Source of the DNA: Haloferula luteola
GTDB lineage: Bacteria > Verrucomicrobiota > Verrucomicrobiia > Verrucomicrobiales > Akkermansiaceae
DNA length: 64,000 nt
Reading direction: 5' to 3'
Assembly: GCF_014201715.1 (NCBI RefSeq)
Contig: NZ_JACHFD010000012.1
Span: 1-64,000 of the forward strand
The notes beneath the pieces are model-generated. The model saw only the letters and a list, made by a program, of their open reading frames with translations. It did no database searches and was not told the DNA's origin. Each line of letters starts with the position of its first letter. Position 1 is the stretch's first letter. Positions 35,128 through 44,530 of this stretch are shown one piece after another. The translations under genes were made by a program, and so were the position numbers.

Positions 35128-37242
35128 CTACTGGGCTTGGACGGCGGTGAGGGCAATCGTGTAGAGGATATCGTCGACGGTGGCGCCTCGGCTGAGGTCA
35201 TTCACGGGTTTGCGCAAGCCTTGGAGCATGGGTCCCATGGAGATGACATTGGCGGAACGCTGAACGGCCTTGTAGGTGGTGTTGCCGGTGTTGAGGTCCG
35301 GGAAGATGAAGACATTGGCGCGGCCTGCGACTTTGGAATCGGGGGCTTTGGTCGCGGCCACTTCCGCGATGGTGGCGGCATCGTATTGGAGGGGGCCGTC
35401 GATGATCAGTTCCGGAGCTCGTTGGCGGGCGATCTCGGTGGCTTGGCGGACTTTTTCGACATCGCTTCCGGCGCCGGATCCGAGGGTGGAATAGCTAATC
35501 ATCGCGACGATGGGATCGATGCCGAATGACTTGGCGGATTGGGCGCTTTGAATCGCGATGTCAGCCAGGGTCTCGGCGTCGGGATCAGGATTCACAGCGC
35601 AGTCGCCGTAGACCAAGACTTGATCGGGCAGGCACATGAAGAACACTGAGGAAACGGCCTTGGCGTCGGGTGCGGTGCGAATGAGTTGGAGGGCGGGGCG
35701 AATGGTGTCGGCCGTGCTGTGAACCGCTCCGGAAACGAGCCCGTCGACTTCATCCATGGCGAGCATCATGGTGGCGAAAACAACGTTGTCGCGCAGGGCT
35801 TCGCGAGCGGCGGTTTCCGTCAGGTTTTTGCCTTTGCGAAGTTCCAGAAGGGGGGCGAGGAAGCGATCGCGCTCCGGTTCCGGATCGAGGATCTCGATGA
35901 GAGGAGGCAGCTGGAGGTTATTGACCCGGGCCACTTCAAGGATTTGCTGAGGATCGCCGATGAGCACGCAACGGGCGATGCCGCGCTCGGCGCAGCGGAC
36001 CGCTGCTTGCACGGTCCGGGTTTCCTCGCCTTCGGGGAGCACGATGCGTTTGAGTCGAGTCCGGGCGGTCTTGGAGATTCGATGCCTGAATGCAGGTGGG
36101 GAAAGTCGTTTGGCGACGTGGGTGGCGCACCGGTGGCGAAGCCAATTGGCATCGGTGGAGCGTGCGATGGCATCCATCACTTGGCCGATCCGTTCGACAT
36201 CCTGAACGGGGAGCTCGGGATTGAGGTCGTAGAGACGACGGGCAATTTCAAACGATGAGTCGGGAACTCGAATGATGGGCAGTCCGCCATCGAGTTCGAA
36301 GGCGTCCTGGCAAAAGCGCATGACCCTGGGGTCGGGATCCATTTCCGAGGTCAGCACCAGTCCGGCAAGTTGGATCGATCGAGTGGCGGCATGGGCGGCC
36401 GCCAAAATGATGTCGGATCGATCGGAGGGGGTGACGATCAGATTTCCCGAGCGTAGGGCCTGCAGCATGTTGGGCACGGTGCGTGCACACAGGGAGATTT
36501 TTTTGATGCGGCGACGGGCCATGTCGCCGGGCAGGACGATGGTGCCATTGAGGAGATCGACGACATCACAGACACGGGGCGCGGCGAGGTCGGGATGGTC
36601 GGGAACGACGCCGATGACTTCATAATCTCCGGAGCTGCCGGCCAAATGTTCCTGCAAGGCTGTCAGCAGGCTTGGCGAATCTGCCGTCGTTTCGAGGGCA
36701 GCGGCCAGTTCGGGTGCCGGAACGTGATTGAGGAGGACGGCAGGTTTGATCCGTCGAAAATGATCCGGGAGTTGGCGGAGGGTGTCGTCGAGTTGGCTGG
36801 CGATGGCATCGACTGTCGGAGCTTCGGGCACCGTTACCAGGACCACCTCGGCATTGAGAGCCCGAGCGAGAGCGGCGTTGAGTCGCGTTGCTTGGGGGAG
36901 GTCGTGAGTGTGAACGAGGCCTTCGACGATGATGACATCATGGTGGGCCGGCAGCGTTTCGTAGCGGCTGACGACTTCTTCCATCAAGTCGTCGATTTCA
37001 TCTTTGCTCATGGCCTTTCGGACCGTGGCATTGGGAATCGGTTCTGGAGGGGTGAGGGTGGTGGTGGCTTCCAGATAGGCCGACGAGCGATCGAATTCTT
37101 CCGCGGGGTGCGGTTGTCCCAAGGCTTTGAAAAACCCGACGTCAACCCCGAGACGATCGAGGGCGCGAACGAGGCCGATGCTGACGGATGTCAGGCCGAC
37201 ATTGCGTCCGACGGGAACGGTGAGAAAGGTGTGCTTGGGCAT
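35128..37242 (-). CDS. pta: Phosphate acetyltransferase (long form with DRTGG domain)
   Basis: 704 residues from the ATG at 37242 (MPKHTFLTVP); an upstream extension would run into ackA. The N-terminal P-loop-NTPase-like domain (VPVGRNVGLTSVSIGLVRAL), the central DRTGG domain (about 215-320) and the C-terminal phosphotransacetylase domain (from about 375; RIVLPEGEETRTVQAA, GLVSGAVHSTADTIRPAL, AGRANVFIFPDLNTGNTTYK) match the long bacterial Pta. It interconverts acetyl-CoA and acetyl phosphate. It starts 5 bp after ackA, so the two are one transcription unit. Confidence 0.97.
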   Translation of the reverse strand: MPKHTFLTVPVGRNVGLTSVSIGLVRALDRLGVDVGFFKALGQPHPAEEFDRSSAYLEATTTLTPPEPIPNATVRKAMSKDEIDDLMEEVVSRYETLPAHHDVIIVEGLVHTHDLPQATRLNAALARALNAEVVLVTVPEAPTVDAIASQLDDTLRQLPDHFRRIKPAVLLNHVPAPELAAALETTADSPSLLTALQEHLAGSSGDYEVIGVVPDHPDLAAPRVCDVVDLLNGTIVLPGDMARRRIKKISLCARTVPNMLQALRSGNLIVTPSDRSDIILAAAHAATRSIQLAGLVLTSEMDPDPRVMRFCQDAFELDGGLPIIRVPDSSFEIARRLYDLNPELPVQDVERIGQVMDAIARSTDANWLRHRCATHVAKRLSPPAFRHRISKTARTRLKRIVLPEGEETRTVQAAVRCAERGIARCVLIGDPQQILEVARVNNLQLPPLIEILDPEPERDRFLAPLLELRKGKNLTETAAREALRDNVVFATMMLAMDEVDGLVSGAVHSTADTIRPALQLIRTAPDAKAVSSVFFMCLPDQVLVYGDCAVNPDPDAETLADIAIQSAQSAKSFGIDPIVAMISYSTLGSGAGSDVEKVRQATEIARQRAPELIIDGPLQYDAATIAEVAATKAPDSKVAGRANVFIFPDLNTGNTTYKAVQRSANVISMGPMLQGLRKPVNDLSRGATVDDILYTIALTAVQAQ

Positions 37243-37247
37243 GGCAA

Positions 37248-38441
37248 TCAGGCGAGGCCGATGAGCTGCAGAGTCGCGGAGGCAATGGCGAATTCCTCGT
37301 TGGTGGGAACCACCAGCACGGCGGGTGCCGTCCCGGGGGGGCTGATGCACCCGGCTGATTCACGACCGTGTATGTCGTTGGCAGCGGGATGGAGTTTGAA
37401 ACCGAGAGCGCCGAGTTGGGCGACGGTGTCGCGTCGAATGCGGGCGGAGTTTTCGCCAATGCCACCGGTGAAGACGAGGGCATCGGGAGGCCCGCCCAGA
37501 GCGGCGCACAATCCGGCAAGTTCGCGGGCGAGCCGAAAAGTGAAAACCTCAATGGCCAAATGGGCGGAGGGATCTCCCTGAGCATCTTTTTCCGCGATCT
37601 GCCGCATGTCGGTGACACCAGCCAATCCAGCGAGTCCGGATTTTTGGTTGAGCAGGGCAGTGATTTCCTCAAGGGACATGCCCGTCTGCTGGTGGAGAAA
37701 GAGGTGGAGGTTGGGATCGACGTTGCCACTGCGCGTGCCCATCACCAGGCCTTCGAGGGGGGTGAGTCCCATGGAGGTGTCGGCTGAGTGGCCGTGAAGA
37801 ACCGCCGTCGCGCTGCAACCATTGCCCAGGTGGGCGGTGAGGAGTCGATGTTGATCCTGCGGAAGTCCGAGCTGCTCGACGGCGCGCGCGGCGACCCATG
37901 CATGGCTCGTCCCGTGGAAGCCATACCGCCGAATGCCATAGTCCTGGTAGAGTTCTTCGGGAATGGCGTACCGATAGACTCTCGGTTCGATGGATTGGTG
38001 GAAAGCGGTATCGAAAACCGCGACTTGAGGGACATCAGGGAAGAGGGCGGTCGCCGCCTCGATGCCCAGGGCATTGGGGATCGCGTGAACAGGAGCCAGC
38101 GAGGCGAGTCCGCGAATGGTGGCGAGCACTTCAGGTGTGATGCGGGTCGGTGCGGCAAAGTCTTGGCCGCCATGGACGATGCGATGGCCGATCGCTTCGA
38201 CCGATTCCAAACCCGGTTGGGCACGCAGGGTATCGAGAGCCGCGCGCAGGCCTGCTTGGTGATCCCCCGGCTCCGCGACGCTGAGGGGAAGGGTGGTGCC
38301 ATCGGGAAGTCGAAGCTCGCCGGAGGCATGGGGGCCGAGGAGTCTCTCGACGATTCCGTGAGCCACCGGATGAGGGTTGGAGGCGGAGAAAAGGGCGAAT
38401 TTGACGGACGATGATCCGCAATTGATGACGAGAACTCCCAT
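37248..38441 (-). CDS. ackA: Acetate kinase
   Basis: 397 residues, family-standard length. MGVLVINCGSSSVKFALF at the N-terminus and the RYGFHGTSHAWVAARA motif are acetokinase signatures; the ATP-binding ADTSMGLTPLEGLVMGTRSG and FTGGIGENSARIR segments are also present. It makes acetyl phosphate from acetate and ATP, or ATP in the reverse direction. First gene of ackA-pta. The fusion protein at 39002 starts on the opposite strand after a 560-bp gap. Confidence 0.98.
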   Translation of the reverse strand: MGVLVINCGSSSVKFALFSASNPHPVAHGIVERLLGPHASGELRLPDGTTLPLSVAEPGDHQAGLRAALDTLRAQPGLESVEAIGHRIVHGGQDFAAPTRITPEVLATIRGLASLAPVHAIPNALGIEAATALFPDVPQVAVFDTAFHQSIEPRVYRYAIPEELYQDYGIRRYGFHGTSHAWVAARAVEQLGLPQDQHRLLTAHLGNGCSATAVLHGHSADTSMGLTPLEGLVMGTRSGNVDPNLHLFLHQQTGMSLEEITALLNQKSGLAGLAGVTDMRQIAEKDAQGDPSAHLAIEVFTFRLARELAGLCAALGGPPDALVFTGGIGENSARIRRDTVAQLGALGFKLHPAANDIHGRESAGCISPPGTAPAVLVVPTNEEFAIASATLQLIGLA

Positions 38442-39001
38442 GTCGCGCGCCAGTCAATCGCAGGAATCCGGGGGGTCAACCGCAATGCCGGACGGGCGGA
38501 GGATTCGACAATTTCTGCACAGCTCGGTGGGATTTCGGCGTAGTGGGAGGGCTTGTTCGAGGTTTTGATCGGTGGCTTTCAAGGAGCGCTTGAGAGGTTT
38601 TTGAGGGAGGCAGTCGTCTGCTAGAGGTTTCCAAGGATCAACGGGGTTTCTGCGGCGCCATGTTTGATGGGATCCCGTTGGCAGAGTGGAGCTTGAAAGG
38701 GGGGGCGCATGGGTGGTCACCGCTGTCGCTTCCAATGCGGGGTCGCGTGTCGCTTCGGTGGGCTTCAGAAACCGGGTTTATGAACGTTGACTCACCCGCT
38801 TCCAGGAGATGGTGAGCGGTCGGATGGGGGCAAGATCGGGGATCGTCTGCTCGCCTGCTTTTTTAGGTCAGGAGAAGTCATCGAGATGGGTTGAACCGTT
38901 CGTGGGCGGAGGTCTCTGTGGCTTCACGATGGGCGGAGTCGATCTGGATGGAAGGCGCACGGGGGGATTGAGGTCGTGAGAAGGGCGTGCAGGATGGGGG
39001 G
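38442..39001. other. 560-bp intergenic region between ackA and the CoA-transferase/GNAT/HDAC fusion
   Basis: No credible gene: frames are short, lack ribosome-binding sites and have no recognisable domain. It should hold two divergent promoters (ackA leftwards, fusion rightwards). The sequence is G-rich on the plus strand in its right half, with no strong palindrome or riboswitch that I can identify. Confidence 0.5.
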
Positions 39002-41842
39002 ATGAAGGTGATGGAGGGAACGCGGGAGGAATGGGCGCGCATCGTGCGTCCAGGGTCGCGGGTGTTCATTGGTGGAGGGGCCTCAGTGCCAAGGGAGTTG
39101 GTGCGGCGGTTTTTGCAGGCAGCGGAGGGAATGCGGGATGTGGAGGTGGTTCATATCCACACGTTGGGAAAGGTTCCGTGGGTCGACCCGAGGTTTGGAG
39201 AGAATCTGCGGACGAATTCGTTTTTTCTAACGCCGGAACTGGGGGATGCGGTTTTGGAGGGAAGAGCGGATTACACGCCGGCTTCGATGTCGGAGGTGCC
39301 CAGATTCTTTAGCTCGACGGTGATGCCGGTGGATGTCGCGTTGATCAGTGTGAGTCCTCCGGACGCTGGGGGAAGGGTGTCGCTAGGGGTGAGTGTGGAT
39401 GTGGTGCGGGCTGCGGTGGCTGCGGCGCGAGTGGTGGTAGCGCAGGTGAATCGGAGGGTTCCGCGGACCACGGGCGACGGTGGTTTGCCCGTGGAAAGGA
39501 TCGATCATTTTATCGAGAAGGATGAGCCATTGGCAACTTTGGCGAGGGCGAAGAAGGACCCATTGCGCGACAAGATTGGCGCGTATCTGGCGGAGTTGGT
39601 GGACGATGGGTCGACCTTGCAGGTGGGATTGGGAGATGCTCCGCGATTGGCGATTTCGGCTTTGCGGCATCACCGGAATCTGGGGATTCACAGTGGCTTA
39701 TTGTGCGATGAATTGATGGATTTGATCCGTTGTGGAGCCGTGGACCATTCCCGGAAGCATTTCATGACGGGCAAGGCAGTGGTGAGTCACGCGATGGGGT
39801 CGAAGCGGCTCTATGAGTTTGTGGCGGAGTGCCGGGAGCTGGAGTTTCGAACCAGCGATTGGGTGAATGAACCGGGGATCATCGCGATGAACCATAAGAT
39901 GGTGGCGGTGAATGGAGCGCGGCAGATTGATATCACGGGTCAAGTGATGAGGGATGCTGCCGGGCATCGATTTCACGGGGGGATCGGAGCGCAGTTGGAT
40001 TTTCTGCGAGGGGCGGCGGGAAGTGCCGGTGGGAGACCGGTGCATGTGTTGAGGTCGACGACGGAGGACGGAAGCCAATCGCGAATCGTGGCGAGCCCCC
40101 CGGAGGGAACTGTGGTGGCGACGGGGCGGACGGATGTGCACTATGTGATCACGGAGCACGGGGTGGCGAGTTTGCGGGGGAAGAGCATTCGCGAACGGGC
40201 TTTGGAAATGATTCAGATTGCGGACCCAAGGTTCCGTGAGGAGTTGATGCGCGGTGCCCATGCGAGAGGTTGGGTTCCCCAATTCGTTTCCGTGGCACCG
40301 ACGAGCCTGGCACCTGGAGATGGAAAATCCGGAGTGACCTATCGTCGGCTTCGGCTGGGAGAGGAAGGGAGGTCGTTTTTCCTAAGACCTTTGCATGCTT
40401 CTGATATCCGGCGGCTGCAGGAATTTTTCTACAGTCACAGCGAGGAGACGGTCCGCCATCGATACGGATACTTAAGAGAATCGATGCCTGCCGATTCGGC
40501 TTTCAAGTTGGTGGGTGTGGATCAATCGCGCGATTTGGCGCTGGGGATTTTCGAGGAAATCGGGCTTGGCCGGGAGCCGGTGTTGAGGGCGGTGGGGCGG
40601 TTCTACCGGGATGGGGGAGAGGGTGCTGAGGTGGCATTTGTGGTGCACGATGAGACGCGCCGAATGGGCATGGCGGGGGAGCTCTTTGGCGAGTTGGCGA
40701 GTGTGGCGAAAAAGCGGGGAATCGAGGAGTTTTGGGCCTCGGTGGTGCCGACGAACTTACCGATGATTCGGTTGTTTGATCGATTTGGCGGGAAGGCGCA
40801 GCGGGGGGATGGAGAGTGGGAATACCGGTTGTCGGTGGCATCGGTGCTGCGCAGGGGCCGTCGGGGCCACAAGTCGGCCCAGGGAGGAAAGCGGGAGCAG
40901 GTCAGCGTGGGGTGGTTTTGGTCGGAAACGTGCCTGTTGCATGACGGTGGTCCGGGGGAGGTGGAAAATCCTGAGCGCTATCGAGTGCTGGGCCGAGCGT
41001 TGGAAGAAGCGGCTGAAGACTGCCGGGCGACTCGATTGAAAGGACGAGAGGCGACGCGGTCGGAATTGTTGAGATGTCACGCGGCTCACTATCTCGATTT
41101 GGTGCATATCGATGTGGAGTCTCTAGCAGATCGGCTCCGCACGGGAGACACGGCCGTGTGTGGGGAAAGTGAGAGAGTGGCGAAGTGGGCAAGTGGTGCC
41201 GCTTTGGAGGGGGTGGCGGCGGTGATGGATGGGCGGGTGAAGCGTGCTTTTGTGGCGGTGCGCCCGCCGGGGCATCATGCGACAGCCGATCGCGGGATGG
41301 GTTTTTGCATCTACAATCATGTAGCATTGATGGCGCGGCATGCTCAGGAGGTCTTTGGCGTGCCACGAGTGTTGATCGTCGACTGGGATGTGCATCATGG
41401 AAATGGGACACAGGATTTGTTTTTCGCAGACCCCGACGTGTTCTATTTTTCTACTCATGAAGACGGGATCTTTCCGTTCACGGGCGCGGAGGATGAGACC
41501 GGTGCGGGAAAGGGAGCGGGGACGACATTGAATGTTCCGTTGCCGATGGGAGCAGGAGGTCGTGAGGTTTTGGCCGCGATCGAGAATCGACTGGTGCCGG
41601 CGATGGAGAAATTCCGTCCAGGGTTGGTGCTGATTTCGGCCGGGTTCGATGCTTTGAGCCTAGATCCTTTAGGCGGCTTGAAGTTGGTGCCAGAGGACTT
41701 CGCGGAGTTGACGCGGGCGGTGGTGAGGATCGCTCAGCGCTGGGCGGAGGGGCGAGTGGTCTCGGTTCTGGAGGGGGGGTACGACCCCAACGGCTTGGCT
41801 CTTGCGGCCGTGGCTCATTTCAAGGCTTTGGGGGAAGGATAG
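39002..41842 (+). CDS. Acetyl-CoA hydrolase/CoA-transferase + GNAT acetyltransferase + histone-deacetylase-like triple fusion
   Basis: 946 residues from the ATG at 39002; a GTG 15 bp earlier is possible. Residues 1-440 are an acetyl-CoA hydrolase/4-hydroxybutyrate CoA-transferase fold (LQVGLGDAP at 207-214, VITEHGVASLRGKSIRERA at 382-400). At the usual active-site Glu after GIH there is a Gly (HSGLL, 230-234). Residues 461-612 are a GNAT domain with acetyl-CoA loop RRMGMAGEL. Residues 635-946 are a class II-type HDAC: RPPGHHA (H758, H759), DWDVHHGNG (zinc ligands D796, H798), ISAGFDAL (D883) and LEGGYD (Y927), so all catalytic residues are retained. The frame has no internal stop. CoA-transferase/GNAT pairs are known in bacteria; adding a deacetylase is unusual. 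It lies beside ackA-pta, suggesting acetyl-group sensing or protein acetylation control. Confidence 0.93.
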   Translation: MKVMEGTREEWARIVRPGSRVFIGGGASVPRELVRRFLQAAEGMRDVEVVHIHTLGKVPWVDPRFGENLRTNSFFLTPELGDAVLEGRADYTPASMSEVPRFFSSTVMPVDVALISVSPPDAGGRVSLGVSVDVVRAAVAAARVVVAQVNRRVPRTTGDGGLPVERIDHFIEKDEPLATLARAKKDPLRDKIGAYLAELVDDGSTLQVGLGDAPRLAISALRHHRNLGIHSGLLCDELMDLIRCGAVDHSRKHFMTGKAVVSHAMGSKRLYEFVAECRELEFRTSDWVNEPGIIAMNHKMVAVNGARQIDITGQVMRDAAGHRFHGGIGAQLDFLRGAAGSAGGRPVHVLRSTTEDGSQSRIVASPPEGTVVATGRTDVHYVITEHGVASLRGKSIRERALEMIQIADPRFREELMRGAHARGWVPQFVSVAPTSLAPGDGKSGVTYRRLRLGEEGRSFFLRPLHASDIRRLQEFFYSHSEETVRHRYGYLRESMPADSAFKLVGVDQSRDLALGIFEEIGLGREPVLRAVGRFYRDGGEGAEVAFVVHDETRRMGMAGELFGELASVAKKRGIEEFWASVVPTNLPMIRLFDRFGGKAQRGDGEWEYRLSVASVLRRGRRGHKSAQGGKREQVSVGWFWSETCLLHDGGPGEVENPERYRVLGRALEEAAEDCRATRLKGREATRSELLRCHAAHYLDLVHIDVESLADRLRTGDTAVCGESERVAKWASGAALEGVAAVMDGRVKRAFVAVRPPGHHATADRGMGFCIYNHVALMARHAQEVFGVPRVLIVDWDVHHGNGTQDLFFADPDVFYFSTHEDGIFPFTGAEDETGAGKGAGTTLNVPLPMGAGGREVLAAIENRLVPAMEKFRPGLVLISAGFDALSLDPLGGLKLVPEDFAELTRAVVRIAQRWAEGRVVSVLEGGYDPNGLALAAVAHFKALGEG

Positions 41843-41916
41843 ATGGGCGGAGGCTTTTTTGGGCATCGCTCGTCACCGATATCTTTACATTCGGGGTGAG
41901 ATGTTAGGATGAGTGG

Positions 41917-43266
41917 GTGCTCGATTTGGATGCGACCCGTGAGAACGTTCGGCAATGGATCTCGACGAAGGATTTTGAGAACGCGGTGGATGCATACTAT
42001 CCGATGCCGTCGAGGTGGTATTGGATTTTGGGAGGTGTGTTGACGGTTTCTCCGGCGTTTCCGATCGGGTTGGGGGTGTTGTTCCGGGGTTTCAGGGAGC
42101 GCTCGAAGGTGGCGCGTTTGCGGCGAGAGAAGAAAGCTGAGGCGACGGGATGGGAGCCTCTTTTGTGTGGTGTGGTGATGGCGAATGTGGCCCTGCTCCG
42201 AGTTCCCGGGAAAAGGGCTCCAGCCGCTTTGTTGGGTGGTTTTGGCGAGCAGGATGATCGGTATTTGGAGGTGATTCTGGAGAAATGTGAGTCTTTGGCT
42301 GGGCTTTACGGAAAGGAACCCGAGTCGATCGCTCCGGAATGGAGGGAGGCGGCGGTGATGATCCAAAACGACACTTATCAGCGGGATCGACGCCAACAGC
42401 TTCCGGCATCGTTTGCTGATGAGCGTGGCATACAGTTGTTTGATGCGGTGGTGGAGCAGTCCTTGATCCCTGGGTTTCCTCAAGGGTTGCCGTTGGTGCT
42501 TTGCCTCGGGCCGGTTGCGTCACCAGGGCCTTTGATCGCGATTCCCTTTTCGTTGGCGGTGATGCGTGAGCGTCCGGAGCGCATGGATTCGCCGACGATC
42601 ATTCGCCATGAGGTGCCGGTGGATGAAGCTCCAGTGGTGGCGCCTGTTTGTGAGAATCTCGAAGAAATCGATGCTCACTTGATGAAGCATCTTGGCGAGG
42701 TGTCGTGGGTGTTTCACGAGATCGTATCGACGACGATTCATTTGGATTTGCACATCATTCCTCCAACCGAGGCGCGGCCATGGAATACGTTGGTAACCAC
42801 GGGAATGAGCGAAATCCCGATGAATGTGCCGGAAGGCGCGGAGCCGTTTCGGTTGGCGGAGTTGCTGATTCGGCTTCCCGCGGATTGGCCCCTTCGTCAC
42901 GAGGATTTTGAGAAGGAGGAATTCTATTGGCCGCTGAGGTGGTTGAAGATCCTGGCCCGTTTCGCCCACGAATATCAAACTTGGTTGGGCTACGGCCACA
43001 CGGTGCCGAACGGAAATCCCCCGAAACCGGTCGTGGATTCGGTGCCTTTTGTCGGAATGTTGCTAGCGGCACCCATGGAGGTGCCGGAGGGGTTCTCTCC
43101 GATGATGCTGAGTGATGGCCATCCAGTGCATTTCTGGTCGATGATTCCGATCACCGCCGAGGAGATGGATTTCAAGCTTAAGCACGGTGCCGATGCATTG
43201 CTCGAGAGGTTGTTGGCAGCGGGGCACTCGGACCTATTGAATGTGCATCGGGAATCGGTGTGCTGA
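41917..43266 (+). CDS. Suppressor-of-fused (SUFU) domain protein with N-terminal membrane segment
   Basis: 449 residues from a GTG start 74 bp after the fusion gene. The C-terminal ~200 residues are a bacterial SUFU domain: HLDLHIIPPTEARPWNTLVT, GMSEIPMNVPEGAE, the FRLAELLIRLPADWPL block, a WPLRWLKILARFAHEY segment and MDFKLKHGADALLERL. The N-terminal half (1-240) is not recognised; residues about 34-58 (WILGGVLTVSPAFPIGLGVL) form one hydrophobic helix that would anchor the protein. Bacterial SUFU proteins are often toxin-immunity or of unknown role; no toxin gene adjoins this one. Confidence 0.85.
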   Translation: MLDLDATRENVRQWISTKDFENAVDAYYPMPSRWYWILGGVLTVSPAFPIGLGVLFRGFRERSKVARLRREKKAEATGWEPLLCGVVMANVALLRVPGKRAPAALLGGFGEQDDRYLEVILEKCESLAGLYGKEPESIAPEWREAAVMIQNDTYQRDRRQQLPASFADERGIQLFDAVVEQSLIPGFPQGLPLVLCLGPVASPGPLIAIPFSLAVMRERPERMDSPTIIRHEVPVDEAPVVAPVCENLEEIDAHLMKHLGEVSWVFHEIVSTTIHLDLHIIPPTEARPWNTLVTTGMSEIPMNVPEGAEPFRLAELLIRLPADWPLRHEDFEKEEFYWPLRWLKILARFAHEYQTWLGYGHTVPNGNPPKPVVDSVPFVGMLLAAPMEVPEGFSPMMLSDGHPVHFWSMIPITAEEMDFKLKHGADALLERLLAAGHSDLLNVHRESVC

Positions 43267-43362
43267 GGTGAGAGGTGCTGGGGAAGCTGGGGAGAGATGC
43301 AGGCGATTTCATCGTGGGAATTCGGATTTCCCTTCCGTCGCAGGACGGGGGTCGGGTAGGGG

Positions 43363-44445
43363 GTGCGCGTGCAGTTGAGATTGGAATTCGAGGAAACCCG
43401 GATCGCGGGATTGGTGTTGGCGAAGGTGGGCAACCCGTCGCGCGAAGAGCCTTTGCAGACCTCGAAGCAGGTCTTCCGCGTTGATGATGAGGATCAACCG
43501 CTGCTGACGGGGATCTTTACGAGGCCTTTCCGGACATTGCAGGGCCAGCGGTTTCAGCACCACAGTGCGTTGGAAAAGCACGAGATGAATCAGGTGGCAA
43601 AGGCACTCTTTACTGGTCCGGATGGCTTGCTGGAGCAGGGGCAAGCGATCGCGACCCGTCTGTATTCGAAATCCAATCACCCCAATATCAAGTCAGGAGA
43701 CCTGTGCGTGGCGATGCTGGAGGGGGTGAAATGGGAAGGGGAGGTCAAGCGGGCGCTGTGCATTTTGAAGTCGGAGAGTGTGACTCCTTTCCTCAGCATC
43801 GCGACGCGGGATGGTGACTTGGAACTGCATACGGAGCAGGGCATTTACCCGGAGAAAATCGACAAGGGCTGCCTGATTCTTGAGCATTTTGAAGAGAAGG
43901 GTTTCTACGTGCTGACGTTTGACCGGGCTGGCCATGAGTCGCGCTTCTGGGTGCGGGATTTTCTGGGAGTGGTGCCGATCGCCGACGATAATTTGTTTTC
44001 GAAGAGGGTCGCTGAAATGGCGGTGGCAGCCGTGGCGAGCCAGCCGAAGGCGGAAGCGGCGGAAGACGATTCGCCGCCGTGGGAAGCCAATAAGGCGGCC
44101 AGCGAGGCGCTTTCCTACTTTGACGGAAAGAAGAAGTTCAGCCTCCAGGAGTTTGAGGAGCAGGCCTTGCGGACCCCTGAGGCGCGGGCGAAGTTTGCGG
44201 AGGAACGTCGCAAGCTGGAGGAAGAGGAGGGGGTGAAGCTGGACGATGAATTTGCGATCTCTAAGCGGGAGGTGAGCAAGGCACGCAAGCTGATGAAGTC
44301 GGTGATGAAGTTCGATACGGGGGTGGAAGTGCGCTTGAAACCCAAGGTGGCTTCGGATCCCGAGGGGGTCATCGAGCATGGTCACGACGACGAGCGGGAC
44401 ATGCGATTTGTGAAGATCTATTACCGGAAGGACTACGTGAAGTGA
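43363..44445 (+). CDS. 37-kDa nucleoid-associated protein (NdpA/YejK family)
   Basis: 360 residues from a GTG start 96 bp after the SUFU gene. Family traits are the SALEKHEMNQVAKALFTGP segment, the NHPNIKSGDLCVAML block, a KRALCILKSES strand, and the C-terminal half with a basic/acidic helical region (EEQALRTPEARAKFAEERRK). NA37 proteins bind DNA and are part of the nucleoid in enterobacteria; their function elsewhere is inferred from sequence. It shares strand with the deacetylase fusion two genes upstream, but promoters may be separate. Confidence 0.8.
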   Translation: MRVQLRLEFEETRIAGLVLAKVGNPSREEPLQTSKQVFRVDDEDQPLLTGIFTRPFRTLQGQRFQHHSALEKHEMNQVAKALFTGPDGLLEQGQAIATRLYSKSNHPNIKSGDLCVAMLEGVKWEGEVKRALCILKSESVTPFLSIATRDGDLELHTEQGIYPEKIDKGCLILEHFEEKGFYVLTFDRAGHESRFWVRDFLGVVPIADDNLFSKRVAEMAVAAVASQPKAEAAEDDSPPWEANKAASEALSYFDGKKKFSLQEFEEQALRTPEARAKFAEERRKLEEEEGVKLDDEFAISKREVSKARKLMKSVMKFDTGVEVRLKPKVASDPEGVIEHGHDDERDMRFVKIYYRKDYVK

Positions 44446-44530
44446 TCGTGGCTTCCCGGGGGGAGCGAGGTCGGTCGATTTTTGGTTCCTTGCGGAGCCG
44501 GCGAGTTGGCGGTGAAATCAAGCTATTGAG

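Noticed and set aside
38442-39001. Small ORFs in the ackA-fusion gap
   Set aside because: Short, overlapping and Arg/Pro/Ser-rich, with no initiation signals.
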